From positions 24,405,701-24,469,700 of the forward strand of contig NC_133900.1 in the NCBI RefSeq assembly GCF_964199755.1: DNA of 64,000 nucleotides, given 5' to 3'. The notes beneath the pieces are model-generated. The model saw only the letters and a program-made list of their open reading frames with translations. It was not told where the DNA came from and did no database searches. Source of the DNA: Larus michahellis. Lineage: Eukaryota > Chordata > Aves > Charadriiformes > Laridae. Made by a program: the position numbers and the translations under genes. Positions 1 through 13,800 of the stretch are shown here, piece after piece. The number at the start of each line of letters is the position of its first letter. The first letter of the stretch is position 1.

Positions 1-1140
1 GTGCTTTCATCCTGCCTTTCCAAAGGGTCATGCTCCCCGGTCTCCATATTTCCTTGCTGCCTGGTAGCACTCCTGTTTCACTCACCCTGAGACCTTACCT
101 TCCTCCATCAGACACTCAGGGCAGTGTACCTGTGCGAGCCGCAGTGTGCGGGGGTGAGCTTGAGCTGTGCAGTTTGCTCCTGTAAGCCTGAGGGTCACCC
201 GCAGCGCAGTGTGCCCAGCAGCAGCCGGGGAGCAGCCGGTGTGTCAGGGATGGGGGCTTCTTTCCCCTCTCAGACACTGAGAGATGGAAAAGTCATTCAA
301 GGATGGAGTCCTCCCTCCTGCCTGTCCCCAACACCACGTGGCAGAGCCCTAAAAGGAAAGCGAGTATCCCATATTAAATTGGTAGCAGGTACTCTTGACC
401 TCAGCCTAACAATTGCCCTTGGGCACCAGGAGGGAGTGGGAGGAGGAGAGCACAGCGCAAGTTAAATCACCCCCTTCTGCGGTCCTGGCGCAGCAATGCA
501 AAGACATCGCGGGCTGTAAATCACGGAGGAGCTGGCCCCAGCCAGGGCGGAGGGCTGCCAACACGCCGGTGCCACTGCCTCCTTCCCTCCTGTCCTCCCA
601 GGAGCATTCAAATCTAAACAAAATGCATCCCAGACAAACATTTTATCACCTAATGACTTAAGCCCTCCACAGGCTGCTTGTGCAAGACGTTCCCTGCTCC
701 GCAGCAGGTGAAGCGCCTCGCCAGTAACAGTGAACTACTTTCTGCCGGCGCTCCTCCGTGTATCTGGGTCACCCTCCTGACACGGGTGAACTCGCCATTA
801 ACACACCCCACTCCGGCACCCCAAGCGATGCCGGGTCCCTCCTCTCCCACAGCGGCTTGCAGCGGGAGGCCGCGGCGGCACGGGGGGAGCAGCATCCCCA
901 GGAAACCACATCTAAACCACATCTGAACACGGCACTGTGCCAGCCGTGGGGGGATGGAGTAAACAACAAGTGCGGCAGGCTCTTCATTTGGGTACGCCCT
1001 GCTGAGAAAAAGCTTGCTGTCTTTTTTTCTTTTTTTTTTTTTTTTTCGTTTTCACTGCCCACCTTGTTACTCCCAGTCAGCTAAACTTCATTAACTTGCC
1101 GTCGAGTATCTGCTCCTCCCTACCGCCAGTGGCTCTTTCA
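1..1140. other. 5' flank of SCD5, no gene seen
   Basis: No exon, RNA gene or transposon tail was recognised here. Several short open frames exist on both strands, but none shows a protein family signature or splice structure. A T-rich tract lies at about 1022-1046. GC content rises sharply after about 1150 as the CpG island begins. It is probably intergenic DNA upstream of SCD5. Confidence 0.5.
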
Positions 1141-1455
1141 CTCCGGCTTCACGGGCTTCCAGAATTAAACGCCTTTCAAACCGGTCTGCCCCGGGGAGCG
1201 TTTCCCTCCTCACGCCCCCGGGGAGCTGCGGGACAGCTGCCCGCCGTTCCTCAAGGGCAGCCGCCTGAGGCGGCGCGGGCAGGGCGGACGGGGGGCCCGC
1301 ACCCCCGGGCGCAGCCCCTCCGCATCCTCCGCGCCCTCCCTTCGCCGGGGCCGCGCGGAGAGGGCCGCAGGCGCGCGCGGTCCAGCGCCCGTTGGGGACG
1401 CCGCCGCGAGCGGCCGTTGGGGCGCCCCGAGGAGGGGCGGCCGCTCGGCGGTGCC

Positions 1456-1490
1456 GGGGGCGGGGCGGGGCGGACCGCGGCCGCCATTGG
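1456..1490 (+). promoter_or_regulatory. GC boxes plus inverted CCAAT box
   Basis: A run of overlapping GGGGCGG motifs (Sp/KLF type) at 1456-1473 is followed 11 bases later by CCATTGG at 1484-1490, an inverted CCAAT (NF-Y type) box. This spacing is typical of a TATA-less core promoter. Transcription probably starts shortly downstream, roughly 100-200 bases before the SCD5 start codon. Factor binding is inferred from motifs only. Confidence 0.55.
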
Positions 1491-1585
1491 CTGTCGCTAT
1501 GCAGGGCCGGCGGCCGCCCCCCGCCCCCCCTTCTCGGCTCGTCCCCCGCCGCGGTGCGGGGCGCAGCCGGCGGCGCGGGAGCTCC

Positions 1586-1679
1586 ATGGAGGCGGCGGCA
1601 GCAACAGATGCGGCGGCGCGGCCCGGCCGCCCCTAACCGCTGCCCGGCCGCGCTGCACGGGGGCCGCCGCCGCCCCTAG
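1586..1679 (+). other. Two overlapping upstream ORFs in the SCD5 leader
   Basis: If transcription starts upstream of 1586, the leader carries two short uORFs. One runs from the ATG at 1586 to a TAA at 1634-1636 (16 codons). The other runs from the ATG at 1608 to a TAG at 1677-1679 (23 codons). The second is in frame with SCD5 but stops 15 bases before the main ATG. The ATG at 1586 has G at +4 but T at -3, a moderate context. They may dampen SCD5 translation; that is inference. Confidence 0.45.
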
Positions 1680-1694
1680 CGCCCCGCCGGCGAG

Positions 1695-1854
1695 ATGGCC
1701 GGGTCCCGGCGGGCGGCGAGCGGCGAGGCGGCCGCGGCGGGCGGCGGGCAGGCCATCGTCTGGCGCAACGTGGTGCTGATGGGGCTGCTGCACCTGGGCG
1801 CCGTCTACGCGCTCAGCCTGGTGCCGCGGGCGCAGCTCCTCACTCTCCTCTGGG
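1695..1854 (+). CDS. SCD5: SCD5 coding exon 1
   Basis: It encodes residues 1-53 plus the first base of codon 54. An Ala/Gly-rich head of about 20 residues is followed by IVWRNVVLMGLLHLGAVY, the conserved start of the first membrane helix. The donor is GTGAGT at 1855. Splicing to exon 2 rebuilds an Ala codon (G|CA) in the expected LLWAYFCF junction, which confirms the border. Confidence 0.94.
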
Positions 1855-4800
1855 GTGAGTGCGGGGCCGGTGCGGGGCTGCGCCGAGCCGCGCCACGCCA
1901 CAGGTGGGGCGGGGGACTAGGGGAGGGCTTCCCGGCGGACCGGGCCCCGGCGCGGCCCCCGCCCGCAGAGGGGCGGAGGGTTTCCCCGGCGGTGGGGAGG
2001 TGGGTGGGTGGGAGGCAAAAGCGGCGTCTTGTTTTCTGCGTGTTTATTTATTCGTGCAGCCGCGTCGTTGCGTTTGGCGTGGCGAGTCGCGCGTGGGCCG
2101 GGCGCCCCGCGGAGCGCCGGGGGGCGGACACCCCGCGCTGCCCCGCAGCCGCCGCCGCTTTTGTTCCCCTGCCCCCCCGCCCCCCCGGCCGCTGCCGGGA
2201 TGCCATTGCCGGCGCCGCGCCGGGCCCTCGGTTGCTGTAGAAACAGGAGGCACTCTCCCTCCGGTTACATTTATCGGGTTTTTTTCAGTTGAAAAGAAAA
2301 AAAGAGTCAAGCAGCTGATAGATCGGTTTGAAAGTCTGATAGGGAATGCGTTTGTCTTCCCTTTGCTGCTTCCTCTTGTTACTTTGTGAACACCCACATC
2401 TTCCTGCTCCGGTTGGCAGTAGAAAATCACCCTGTCCTTTGTCTCTTGGGGAAGGTGATGCACCTTCTCTTTAGGGAAGATTTAAAAGTCAAGGAAGAGC
2501 TGTAAGACACTGGCAGCGAGAAAATAAGCCCAGCTGTGCTTTCCGAGGTGAGGTGGCTTGCTGCGTCTGTCTTCTTGCTGGCCGTGAAAAGCTGAGGATT
2601 CAGTTTGGGAAAGAAAATATGAAATACAGCATTTTTACTTCCATCCTGCAGTGAGATCCTCTTTTCTCCACAAAAGAATGATGCTGGGAGAAGAGCTACA
2701 TAGAAGCACTGCAGTATCGTGCAAGGCTTCTCAGGGTTTGTGAGACTAATAGATGGTGGATGTCAGCATCATCCTTCACCGAGCAGAATTGTGCATCGAG
2801 TCATGTAAATGTGGGTGGCCAAGAGGATAAAAACTTGAATGCTGCTTACAGCTGATGCAATTTCCTGGGTAAAAGACCTGCTTTGGGGAGCTTTTGAGTG
2901 AACGGAGAATGTAATGGCCTCAGACTCTTTTATATAAATAGAAGAAAGAAGGGTCTCTGCTGCAAGGAACTCACAGACAGGGGGTTTGGGTTCTTAGGCT
3001 GCTATCAGTAGTGTTGAGGTGACTCTCAAAAAGACCCAGCCAAATGCTTTAGAAATCAGGTTTATTTCTTCTCCTCGAGGAATTCCTAAATCTGTTCTTC
3101 AGCTTTTGATATTCAGTCTGTCTTGAACCCCTAGAAATAGCCGTCATTCCTGTTGGCAGTTGGGAAATGAACCCTTCAGTCAGTTACCATCCTCTGACAA
3201 GTTCTTAATTGGGAAACTGTTTCTGGGTCCCCAGTGGGGACCTGGCATTTGACTGGCTGCCTGTCTTGCACAAACCATTACCTGGCTCACTCATGACCAG
3301 AAAAGGTTTAGGGGGTGGTTGTGTTTTGCTTAGTTTCCTTCTCTGAGCGCTGCTCCTCTCCCCTCCCTGTTCCTGGTCGTGTTCAGGCTGATTTAATAGT
3401 TTACCTTGGCCATAGCTTGGTGGTCAGGGAGACCAGGAGACCCCGCGGGAGCTGCGTGGCCAGAACATGTAGCCTGTGGTCTGCTTTCAACCCTTTTAGG
3501 TCCTGTAGTGTGTGGATAGGTGGGCTTTCTTTTTGTCTGTTTTGCCTTTCCAAGGAGACAACTTGAAATCATCTCTGATTTCACTGTGTCTTAATTACAA
3601 AACTCCCTAAGGGTGGAGCTGAAGGATTGAATTACCAATTTCAGCCCTCCATCCTCCAAGGTACTTTTTCCTAGTTGAAATTAAACAGATGCTAAATAAT
3701 AAGCAAGTCTCAACGACTTTGCAATGTAATGCCTTTCTTTCTGAAAGCGAGAGCCTCCGGTTTCTTGACATCGTTATTTTTAACAGCCGCCCTAAAGCAG
3801 ACCACAAAGTTTTTACGGGAGTTTGCTGGGTGTCTTTTACAGGGGCTCTGCAGCAGGGAGTGAGTGCCTTGGCTCCAGCTGTCCTGGCCAGCTGGACACT
3901 GCGTGCCGCTCTCGCAGCTGGCTGCAGGGCCTGCCTTCTCCTGCAGAATATGTCAGACAAAAGTAGCTTGCTGTCATGCTGGAGACATGTGTCCAAGGTC
4001 CCTCTGAGAGACTGTCTCAGGGTAGACAAAAGCATGGTTGCTGTTGCTTAAGTTAACAAGCCCAGCTTGCTTCACTCTGGAAGGAGCCAACCCGGTACAG
4101 TTGTGCCAAAAGGAAAAAGTGTTGATCGGAAGTGTCACTTGGCCTCCACAGTTCTCCACATCTCCTTCCATGTGCAGACCAGCTGCGAGACTGCCTTTTT
4201 GTAGGTGGTGGCTGCCAGCCAGCCTTTGGAGCAGGGCTGGCACGGTACAGAAGTTGGGTGGCGGGTAAGGTTGTAGTGTCGGGTAATGGAGAGATGTGTG
4301 TACACTGAAGGGTGCGGATGGAGGAGCTGCAGCCCTCGTTGCATCCATCCACGGTTTTCTTTTCCTTCCCAAGCTTGCCTGAGACTTGGGAAGCTTCCCA
4401 GTGATCTTATGCAAGCTCTTGCATTGCTCTGTCCTGTGCTCCCCACCGCTGCTCTCCCGTGGGTAAGCTGCAGGAGCAAGTGTGCGCAGAGTGGCTCGCC
4501 AGTGCTGGCTGTGACCTCCGTGGTGCCTGGCAGGAAGCGGGCAGCTTCCCATGACTCACCGCTGCCTGCTTGGCTTTTTGCTTTCTCCTCCCCTGAGACA
4601 TCCACCTCTCAGTGGGCTCTCAGCCTGGGTGCTTTCCTTCGTCTGTGCCGGGTTTGCTTTCCTCCTTCCCATCCCCGAAGGCAGTTGGTAATCCCGGATT
4701 CACCACTGCTTGCTAAGCGGAGCTGAAATGCCACTGTGCCACCTAGAAAACAGCTGTTCAAGCCAAACTGCCTGCTCAGCAGGGCTCATTTCCATTGGTA

Positions 4801-7800
4801 ATTTATTGACATTCACCCAGCTGTACATAATAGACAATGGAAAAACGCTGCCAAGTGAAGGCTCAGATGGTTGTTTACTCAGGATTATCTGTGCTTCCCT
4901 GTTCTCATCACCTCCCGAACTAACAACTTGAGGCCAGTGTTACACCTTCCGGCACCCCACATGGAGCCGGAGTTGCACAAGGGATCCCAAACAGCATTCT
5001 GGGTGCTGCAGCCACCTCACCAGGGGGTACTGGGAATTGGGTTATCTTTCAAGGGACGTACAGCTAAACTGGTTAAAACATAGGCTTTTGGGGCCATCCC
5101 GGTGCCTCCATGGAATTTGGTTTCAGTCCAAAGTAAACAAAACCAATAAAATTACTCTTCTCAAAATTTTCCATGAGCTGGCAACTGCCTTGACCTGAGG
5201 GGCAGGAGATGATTTGTGCGAGGCATCGAGCAGGCCTGGGCTGTGCCCATGGAACAGTCATGTTAGCTGTCCCAGCAGATGCTGCCGGCACTGTGCCTTT
5301 GATATATCCCCGGCTCTGCCGTCCCCACTGCGCTCACTGGGAGCCCTCTCACCTTGCTCTTTTCCAGCTTGATATGTGGTTTGGTGCAGGGGTGTGTGGA
5401 GAAGACCCTGTTGCCTTCCCCTTTCCTTCCTGATCCGGAGACGGGCAGCTTGCGATACGTGCTCCCTCCTCCTTTTTGGTGCTTTGCTGTCGGTGTCTGT
5501 GCTGTTTCATAGCTGACAGCTGCTGCTTTTGGGGCACCCCTGCACTCTGGGTGCCCAGCCTTGGATTAGGGGTGGGAACTGTTGAGGAAACATTCCTCGA
5601 GTGTTGTCTGCCCCCAGTCCCACTAATAGGCTTACTGGGCACAGCCGGCAGGTTTGCCAGGGTTTACTGTCCATCCTGTGAAGCTCAAAACATGGTGCAG
5701 CCCAGGCCCTAGGGAGCTGGCACATGGACCTTCCCCTTTAGGTCTCTTTGTCCACTGGCTTTTGCAGGGCTTTGGGCTTCTGGTGCTTAGCACCCCCAAT
5801 AGAGAGGTCTGAAGGAGAGGGATCGCCATTCCCTGCAGACTTGCATCGGCACCCAAAGCAGGGTGGGAGCACCTTGTTGTCAGTGGCGCCAGAAACCCCC
5901 CATGGTGTGATGGATCTGCCGGCTAGACCAGGCATGCAGGTTCCCCAGGAATGAACTCATGCAAAGGGATCCTTGTGGCCAGCTGGGGCTATGGATGTGG
6001 CTGTGGTTTGCCAACAGCCGCTTTTGGGGTGGAAATGTTACCCCTCCTTCCACAGGCCAGTTGGTAGGAAACTCTGCACCGCTCATCCCCTAAGTTTGTA
6101 ATGTGCCATTAAATGATGCTTCTTAACCTGGAACCTCTTTGCTCCAGCCAGCTCCATCCTGTTGCAGTCCCAGCGAGGTTATCTCTTTGGGTTGGGAAAG
6201 CAAAGCAAAATAACTCTGAAATCCCTGTACAGGGAAAACTATCAGCATGTTTCATTACAGGGACCCATGTTTCTGCTACTAACAGGTTTTTTTGATGGGC
6301 TCATGATAGCTTCTTTTTCTTAAAGACTTCGTTCTGGGGGATCACGTGATGTGGAAGGGTCTCAAATTTTGTGTGGAAAAAGGTGCTTTTTAGCCTTCAC
6401 AGGGGGCTTGTGAGGAAGCACTTAAAGTAGCCAAATGCATTATAGGAAATAGAAAAACCCACAAAAGATTAAACTGTTTACCTGCTTTGAAACCTTCTCT
6501 TTCAGGCTACTGAGTAAAGTTGTACTAACAACTTTAAAAACTAGCACAGGCGTTGCCACCCAGAAGCCCTGAATCATCTGGATGTGTTTCGCCGAGCTGC
6601 CTGATAGCCGGGCGGATGTCGGTTCACACGCTGATATGCCCTGCCAGAGCCTGGGATCAGGGAGGAGGGTGGCCTTGCTCTGATGGTGCTCATGTGGGAG
6701 GGGAGCCTTGTTGCTGTTGTTTTAGCCGTGTTTAGGCGATGTTTTAGTGCTCTTGAGAATGCCAGATTGATCATGCTCAGCCGCGATGAGCTCCCTGCCA
6801 TGCTTACCCGCAGCTTTCCCCTGCGCTCGAGCGCTGGCTGTCTGAGAGCGCAGATGGAGCGGTGGTGCTGCCCAGCTGCATCCCTGCCAAAATGCAAGCT
6901 GTTCCCAGGCACGGGATCCAAATCCTGCTGCCTGGATCCCTTCTAGAAGAGAGATTAAAGCAGTTGTGGTCTTAGCACTTTGGGTTACTGAGATCATCAC
7001 CTCTTTCTCCGCCTTTCTGGTAGTGTGTCTATGTAACCAGGCTTATGTTGCTGTCCTGCACTGCAGATGCAAGTTCTATTGGTCTTGCACATTTCAGAAG
7101 TCTTGCATATTCTTGAGTGCCATCTACTGGCTTTTTGGTTATTAACTGGTTTTAGTCGTTAACCGTTTCTACATGCAATATTAGAAACTCTGCACAGATG
7201 TCTGAAAATAAAAAATCCTAGCTCCAAGGAAGTTCCACTCTGAACCTCTGCAAATGGAGGACAGGGGAAATACTGTCTCTGTTTCGTAGACATGAAATGA
7301 AGACATTTGATAAAAACTCCTGTCCTCGGTTGAGCAACACAGGACTAATTCCTAATGCCGGGAAAACTCCACTTTTGGAAGATTCTAGTGTCTGAATTCA
7401 TTAAAATATTTATGTTATAGGCTATGTGGGATTTAAGGTTTCAGTGTTTTCGAGACGTGCCAGGTGCAGGAATCAGGAGTGAGGCCTGGATATTTGACTC
7501 AGGCAGGCCAAGAGGATTACTTCATACCATGAATGTTACATTCAATATAAAGTAGAAAGTTTGCTGCGTAGTTTCTATCTCCCTTGATGGTGGCGGTCCA
7601 GAGAACTCCTTGTCCCAGTGCCAGAGTGTGTGTCCTTCCCTTTCTCCCAAAGCCATTGTGCCTGCAGTGTCCAACATTCATTGTCAGCTGCTGGGAGCAC
7701 ACAGCTTCCTACTGATAGAATTGGCTGAGTATAGTCGTATATTTTATATTAGTATTGGGGACAATACTGGTTCTTTAGTAGTATTGTTAATTATTTAGTC

Positions 7801-10800
7801 TTATCCTATTAAATCTATTTATATTTCAACCCTTGTGTTTCCTTGTTTTCCCCGATTCCCCTTCCCAGGTGGGTTGGGGTCCATTGGGTGATGGAATAAT
7901 TGTCTCAACAACAATAAATTGTTATGGGTTTTCTCAAACCATAACAACTTCTCTTACTGTCACTCCTGCTGCCACTCTGGCAGGAGCAGCCTCCGAGTCC
8001 TGCAAAGTGGGTAGGCTCAGATGATTTCTGTAGGCAAGGTTTTGGCTCAGGAAACAGGTAGCAAATGCTTTCCTCTTAGATACCTCTGCAGAGGTGTCTG
8101 CAGCCACCTTGGTGGAAGCGGCTTAATGAACAGAAGGACCTTACCTTGCCTTACTCCCAGGAGAGATCTCCTATCTGCTAGCTCACAGAACAGTCCTGGC
8201 TGTGAGCAGCTCTGGGAGGTTTATGTGGCATACAGGAGGCCAGCCTTGTCCTTCAGCCCCTAGCTCTGCCGTGCTTTCAGCTGTTCAAGACAGTGGCTGT
8301 TCCACTAGATGAGTAGAGAAGAGGTGGACCTTCAGAATTGAAATTGCAAGTCTGAGGTGCACATCAGCACCGGGGAATAGCGCTGCTTATCTCCACATCA
8401 GGTTTGGACTGTCTTTTCCTCTCCTGCCCCATTTGAAAGTGTTGTTTTATAGCTGCCTCTCTTAATAGTCAAGTTCTTGGCTTGTTCCTTCCTCCCTAGT
8501 ATCAAGAACTGAACACCTGTCATCTCTGATGGGAACAGAGTCTTTTCTCAAACAGTACTTCTCTCATCAGAAACGATGTGCCCTGGAGCTGGGGGTAGCT
8601 GTAACATGCTGTTCCCTAGCCTTTTGCATCTGGGAATGGTTTGAGCTCTATGCCCACTGTAGAGCTGGGAAACACGGCCTCCACCTAGCAGTGCACAGCC
8701 ATGAGTGGTCCTGGGCCTGTTCCAGATCCTGCTCTGAGATGTTCTACTGTAGAGGACACTCCTGCCTCTCAGATGTTTTCCCTTCCCCAGCATTCACTCC
8801 TCTCTTAACTACTACTGGAGGTGATTCTTTAAGGTCTTGTCTGTGGACTTCACGATGTTCAGCTGTAAGTACATATTTTTGTTCCCTATCTTGATTTCAT
8901 CCCCAGTGCATTATGGTGCTCTGTTTTGTGTGCTGTATGTCATGTGAACATGATAAAGGAATGGAGGAAAAAAAAAATGCCTCTGTGGGCACAGAGTGTA
9001 TGTATGCTGAGCTCTGGGTGCCCTTTGGTCCTGTTGTTCTCAGGAGGTGGTAAGGCATTCCCAACGAGTTCTTGCAGTTGGGCAGGATGAATGAGTAGTG
9101 AAGCTGTTCTTGTTTAGACACTGGGGTGTTCACCCAGCACAAAGCGCTGCTGGCCCCTTGGCTGCTCTGAGCCACGCTCCAGGCAAATCAGAAGAACCTT
9201 AAATACTTTTTCCCTTTGACCTGTGTGATGAGGACAGAGATGAGAGCTGAATCCAGCAAAGGTGGAAATCCCTGTCTCTGCTCCTACTGAATTTGACAGG
9301 GATTGTTGGCTTCCAGGCTGCCCCCTGACATCAGGGGATTGGGAGAAAAATCCCTCTCAAGCAATCCCATGAAGGAAAGAGCAGGGGAGGTTTGTTGGCA
9401 CCCCCAGAGCTGGCTGTGTCAAACACACAGAAGCCCAGCCAAGGGCTATGGGAGTGTGAGATGCCTTCTCCAGCCCTGGCCTGCCAGCTCCTGCGCTGGT
9501 GCAGGCAGGCTCTGGGGAGGCAACAGAGATTTGTGGCTCAAGCTTTTTGTCTTTGGTTACATGTGGAGTTGGGGGTGGCAGTATACAGGCTCTGAGGAGT
9601 TTCCATGGATGAGTCGGGTGGGACTATGCTCCAAGTGGAGGGAAAGCATCAATCAGAGTTGTGCCAGCATGACAGGAGGTCTCCAGGGGCTGGGAGCAGA
9701 TCAGATGCCTCTTCTCTGGGAGATGCCACCAGGCTGAGCAGCGTGAGTCCTGCAGACTTGCTGGTCTGGGATTGCTGCCACTGCTGTCAAGGAGGCAAAA
9801 GCCTCTTCCCTGGGAGGGCTGGGCTGGAAAATGTCGGCTCGCCCACCAGAACTTAGTATGCACCCTCATCACTGCCACTCTGCCTTCCCTCCCTGCAATT
9901 ACAGTTGCACTTGTAATTAATACCGATGTTATAATTGAAGCCAAGCAATTTCTTGCAATCAGATTTTATTTTTACCATGTAGGCTAACAATAAAATGTGC
10001 TGCCCCACTGGAGAGCTGAAACATTAACAATTATTGTGCTAAGTAAAGCAAAGCTGATATGAAAGGGAGGGGAGGGCTGTTTCTCAGATGCTGGCATCGG
10101 GAATCCTGTGTGCCATCCCTCTTGTGCAGGGACCTCAGTACAAGGAGGATGGGGATTTATGAAGGGAGATTGAAATGAGGATCTTTCTCAACCCATTTTT
10201 GTCCACTGGCTTTTCAGATGGTGTTCCGAGCGGCTCAGAAAAAAAAATAACCTGGCATTGGCAAATGGGGGATGCTCTTTTTGACTGGGCTCTTTCTTTG
10301 GCTGGCTGTTTGGCTCTGTTCTTTGGCTGACTTTGTATTTTCGAGCGTTTCATATCCTCCCCAGCCCAGCCTCACTGTAATGCCGTCTGTGCCCGTGGGA
10401 TCCCACTGTGTCACTGGAAGGGGTTGCAGTGTTTGTCTGCTCCTACCCTGCCCTCTGCATATGGAGTAGTTCACAGGATGTCTGCTATCATGGCCACATA
10501 GCTGGATCTGTGAAGGGACTTCTGCCCAGGCCCTTAGGTGGCATTTGAGAAGGCGACACCTGGAAGGGGTTTGCACTGCTCTAACCAGCACTTGCTGCTG
10601 TCCAGGGCACTGGGGTGGTCATACGAGCTCGCTGTGCCCTCCTGGCCACCCAAAAGCTTGGAGAGAAGCTGGAGGCCAGGGTGAGACAAGGTGATGGTGA
10701 GGCTTATTTCGTGTTCTTCATAAATGGAGGGGGAGGAGGTGGGATGCAGAAGGATTGCCGCTTACGTAGAGAAGTGCTTGGGCAGAGCAGCAAAAGCGGG

Positions 10801-13800
10801 TCCTGATGAGAAAGACTGGAAGTAGGTTCTCTGCGCCTTGGCAGCACGTGGGGTGGAGGGAGAGCAATTCTGGGCTCCTGCTTGGTGCCTGTTGCTCTCT
10901 TTGGGTGATCCTTCAGGCAGGGCCCCTACCAGGGCACTGAAGGATGGGTGTTGGGTAACAGCACAGGTTGGAAATGGCAACATGTCTTATGAAAGTGTCA
11001 GAAACTCTGTATTTTATAGGGGATTGAGGGTATAAAAAGGGGTTCTGCCTTTTATATTTTTTTGGCCAGCACCATAAGGTTATAACTTCTTTCCAGAGTG
11101 TATTTGGCTGTAGGTGTGGAAAATAGGACCTCTATAATCAACTGAAACAATTAGTTGTAACGGTGGTCATAGACAATCATTTTCATCCTGAGCTGCTCCT
11201 TCCTCCTGCTGCAGTCAGTTGGACTCAGCTGCAGTGAGGCAGGTATTCAAGTGTGGCCAGACCTCCTCGCAAGAGGCCTCCATAGCAAGGCTCTCCTTGT
11301 TTTCCGTTGGCTTTGGCTCCTACCTTTGATGCAGAGGGATAGACTTGTGTGCTTGTGTTGGCTGAAAACTGTCTGGCCACTATTCAGCAGGCAGATGAAA
11401 GCTGGCCTCCTTATGCAGTGTATATGCAAGTGGTGGTGGGAAAGTGAGGGGGGAAAAAATAAGAAAAACATCTTGCTGGGTAGGTGGAGTCAGAGACCTG
11501 GTGTGTGGGCCTTCTCCTTGTGGCTGAGCTCACTGCAGGAGCAGGGCTGGACTGGGCTAGGACTGTTTGGGCTGGAGAAGTGCAGTGAGTAGTCAGTCAG
11601 GGAGTGTGGTGAGCAATCATCAGGTGAGTGCCCACGGGGAGTGGACAGCAACTGCCTGTTGTGCTGGAGACAAAGGTGTCATAGAATCGTCTAGGTGGGA
11701 AGGGACCTTTCAGTCCATTGAGTCCAACCATCAACCTAACACTGACAAAGCAATCACTAAAAAGTGTCTTCCTCTCCTCTGGCACTGTTCTCTAACCTGA
11801 CGTCTCTGGGTAACTGACCTGCCTGCCTCATGTTTGGCTGGATGCAAGAGGCTTGTGCCTTCTAATTTTCATGAGGTGTAGTGCTTGCAGACCAACTCTG
11901 AGGCTCAAACTGCCAGAAGCAGAGAAAACTGGGAGAGGCCATTTTTTGCAACAGTTTTTTTTCTGCGCTCTGTTTGATTTTGGAAAGGGGAGGAAACGGT
12001 GCAGGAGCTGACAGTATACAAGTGAAGCAGACACAAAGCATCTGGGCAAGATGCAACAATCCAGAGGGACGGCAACATCATTCAGAATCTGAGTTCCTGA
12101 GAAGTCAAAACCATTAGAGCTCTGCTTCGGCAGCTGCTGGCTGGCCCGGGAGGCCACCAGGTCAGAGCAGGGTCTGTCCTGTGCAATGGATCCTGTTCAG
12201 TGCGGAACTGGGACAAAGGTGCTGCTGCCTCCCTAGGGAATCGTGTTTGGACGCCCAGCAGTTCAGAAGGGGATTGTTCCCTGCTGAGCCCTGCTCCTTT
12301 CCTGTGCCACATCCCTAGAAATCATAAAAGGTAGAAGCTTTCAGTTTGCCCAAATCACAAGTATGTAGCACGCTATGTCTTTGTTTCTAATAGCTGAGAA
12401 GCTGCTCTTCCTGGCTCTGTGCTTTGGGTGGTCTTGTCAGCATGCACAGCATGAGTGGCTGGATGAAGCCATTCTCCTGCCAGGTACCCAGCTGCATACA
12501 GGGCAAGCTTTGGCCAGTGGTGGGCGAGGATGCTAAGTAACTAATCCTTCTTCCTTAAGGCAGAGCTGCCTGCTGATGCAGGGCTCTGAGTGCCGTGCTT
12601 AACCGCACTTTTTCTGTGCTCTGTCCTTGAAAAAAAGAGACAAAATTGGCATTAATTCTTTACTGGCATTTATAGAGCACTTAAAAACCACCAGAGCCCT
12701 CGCCAGTGTGCGGATTGAGGACAGCAGTGAGGTCACTGGGAGAGAAGTGAAATCTGCCCGTGCTTTTGTGATGACGCAGGATTTAGCTGAGCTGAGAGAG
12801 ACTACACATAACCATCAAAAATTTCAGAGAAATCAGAGCTTCTTCCAGCCTTCCCTTTTGATCCAAAAATATATATAAACTGTTTGGCATCTTAAGGCAA
12901 TCTTCAGTTGCTGGTGAGTTCAGGGAATCTGTATTTGCTTCCTAGGGGAATTTTAGCATTCGCTGGAATACTTGCTGTCAGCCGCAATTTCCATTGCTCT
13001 GTTGGCTTTATTTATGTCACACTGGCAGCAGTTGTCAATGTGAACGTTTCTGTTATTCCAACTGGAATAAAGTCTTTTGTATATTCAGCCAAAAGGGCTG
13101 GCTCTGGGGAACGTTCCTGAAAATGCATATGCAGGCATGTGCATCCAGGCTGAGACAGCCTGGATTTCATGAGCTGGTGATGGCAGGGCCAAGAGGATGC
13201 GACAGATGGCTTCTTCTGGGGCTCCTCCACCGTGGTACAAAGGGGCGGGAAAAGGGCCTCATTTGAACTCGTCTTCTCTGCAGCTCTCAAACTCTGCTTC
13301 CCCTTTGCCTTTGATGTGCTTCCTCTTATCTCTTTCTTGGTTCAATTTAGAGTATCTCAGAGAATGTGTAGATCTAATTTTAGATGAACCCGCTTCTGGC
13401 CTGAGATTTCACATGTTTGGTCTTCCCAGGAATGCACGGTTTTCCGTGAGAGATGGCATGCACTGTGTGGTGGGCGGCTCAGGGAATTGGTGCTGCTGCT
13501 CACTGCTTTTTAGTTCTCAGTTGCTAGTTTGAATACAGCCCAAGGTGCTCTTGATGCCAGCCTTTGATAGCTAGCAGGGCTCAGCGAACAGCGGCTTGGC
13601 CAATTGACTCTGTCTGCCAGCAGAGAAGTGTTTCCTTCGCAGAGACCCCAGGGCCAGAGCACTAATTCAACGTTTCTTCTTGGCAGCAATTCAGGGACTA
13701 AGGTGGAAAATTTCTCCCTCCACGGTAAATGTAGTTCTAGGTGAGGAAACGAGGCTTTTTTGTTAGGATGATGTGAATTAAGTGCTGTGTTACTGCTCCT

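Larger units (their letters stand above)
1140..2000 (+). promoter_or_regulatory. SCD5: CpG island promoter of SCD5
   Basis: The stretch is strongly GC- and CpG-rich compared with the AT-balanced DNA on either side, and it surrounds coding exon 1. It contains overlapping GC boxes at 1456-1473 and an inverted CCAAT box nearby. No TATA box is evident, so a broad, TATA-less start region is expected. The island edges are estimates by eye. Confidence 0.75.

Noticed and set aside
1096-1779. 227-codon + strand open frame over the SCD5 promoter and exon 1
   Set aside because: A different frame from SCD5, driven by CpG-island composition (Arg/Ala/Pro-rich); no conserved domain. The true exon is in the frame starting at 1695.
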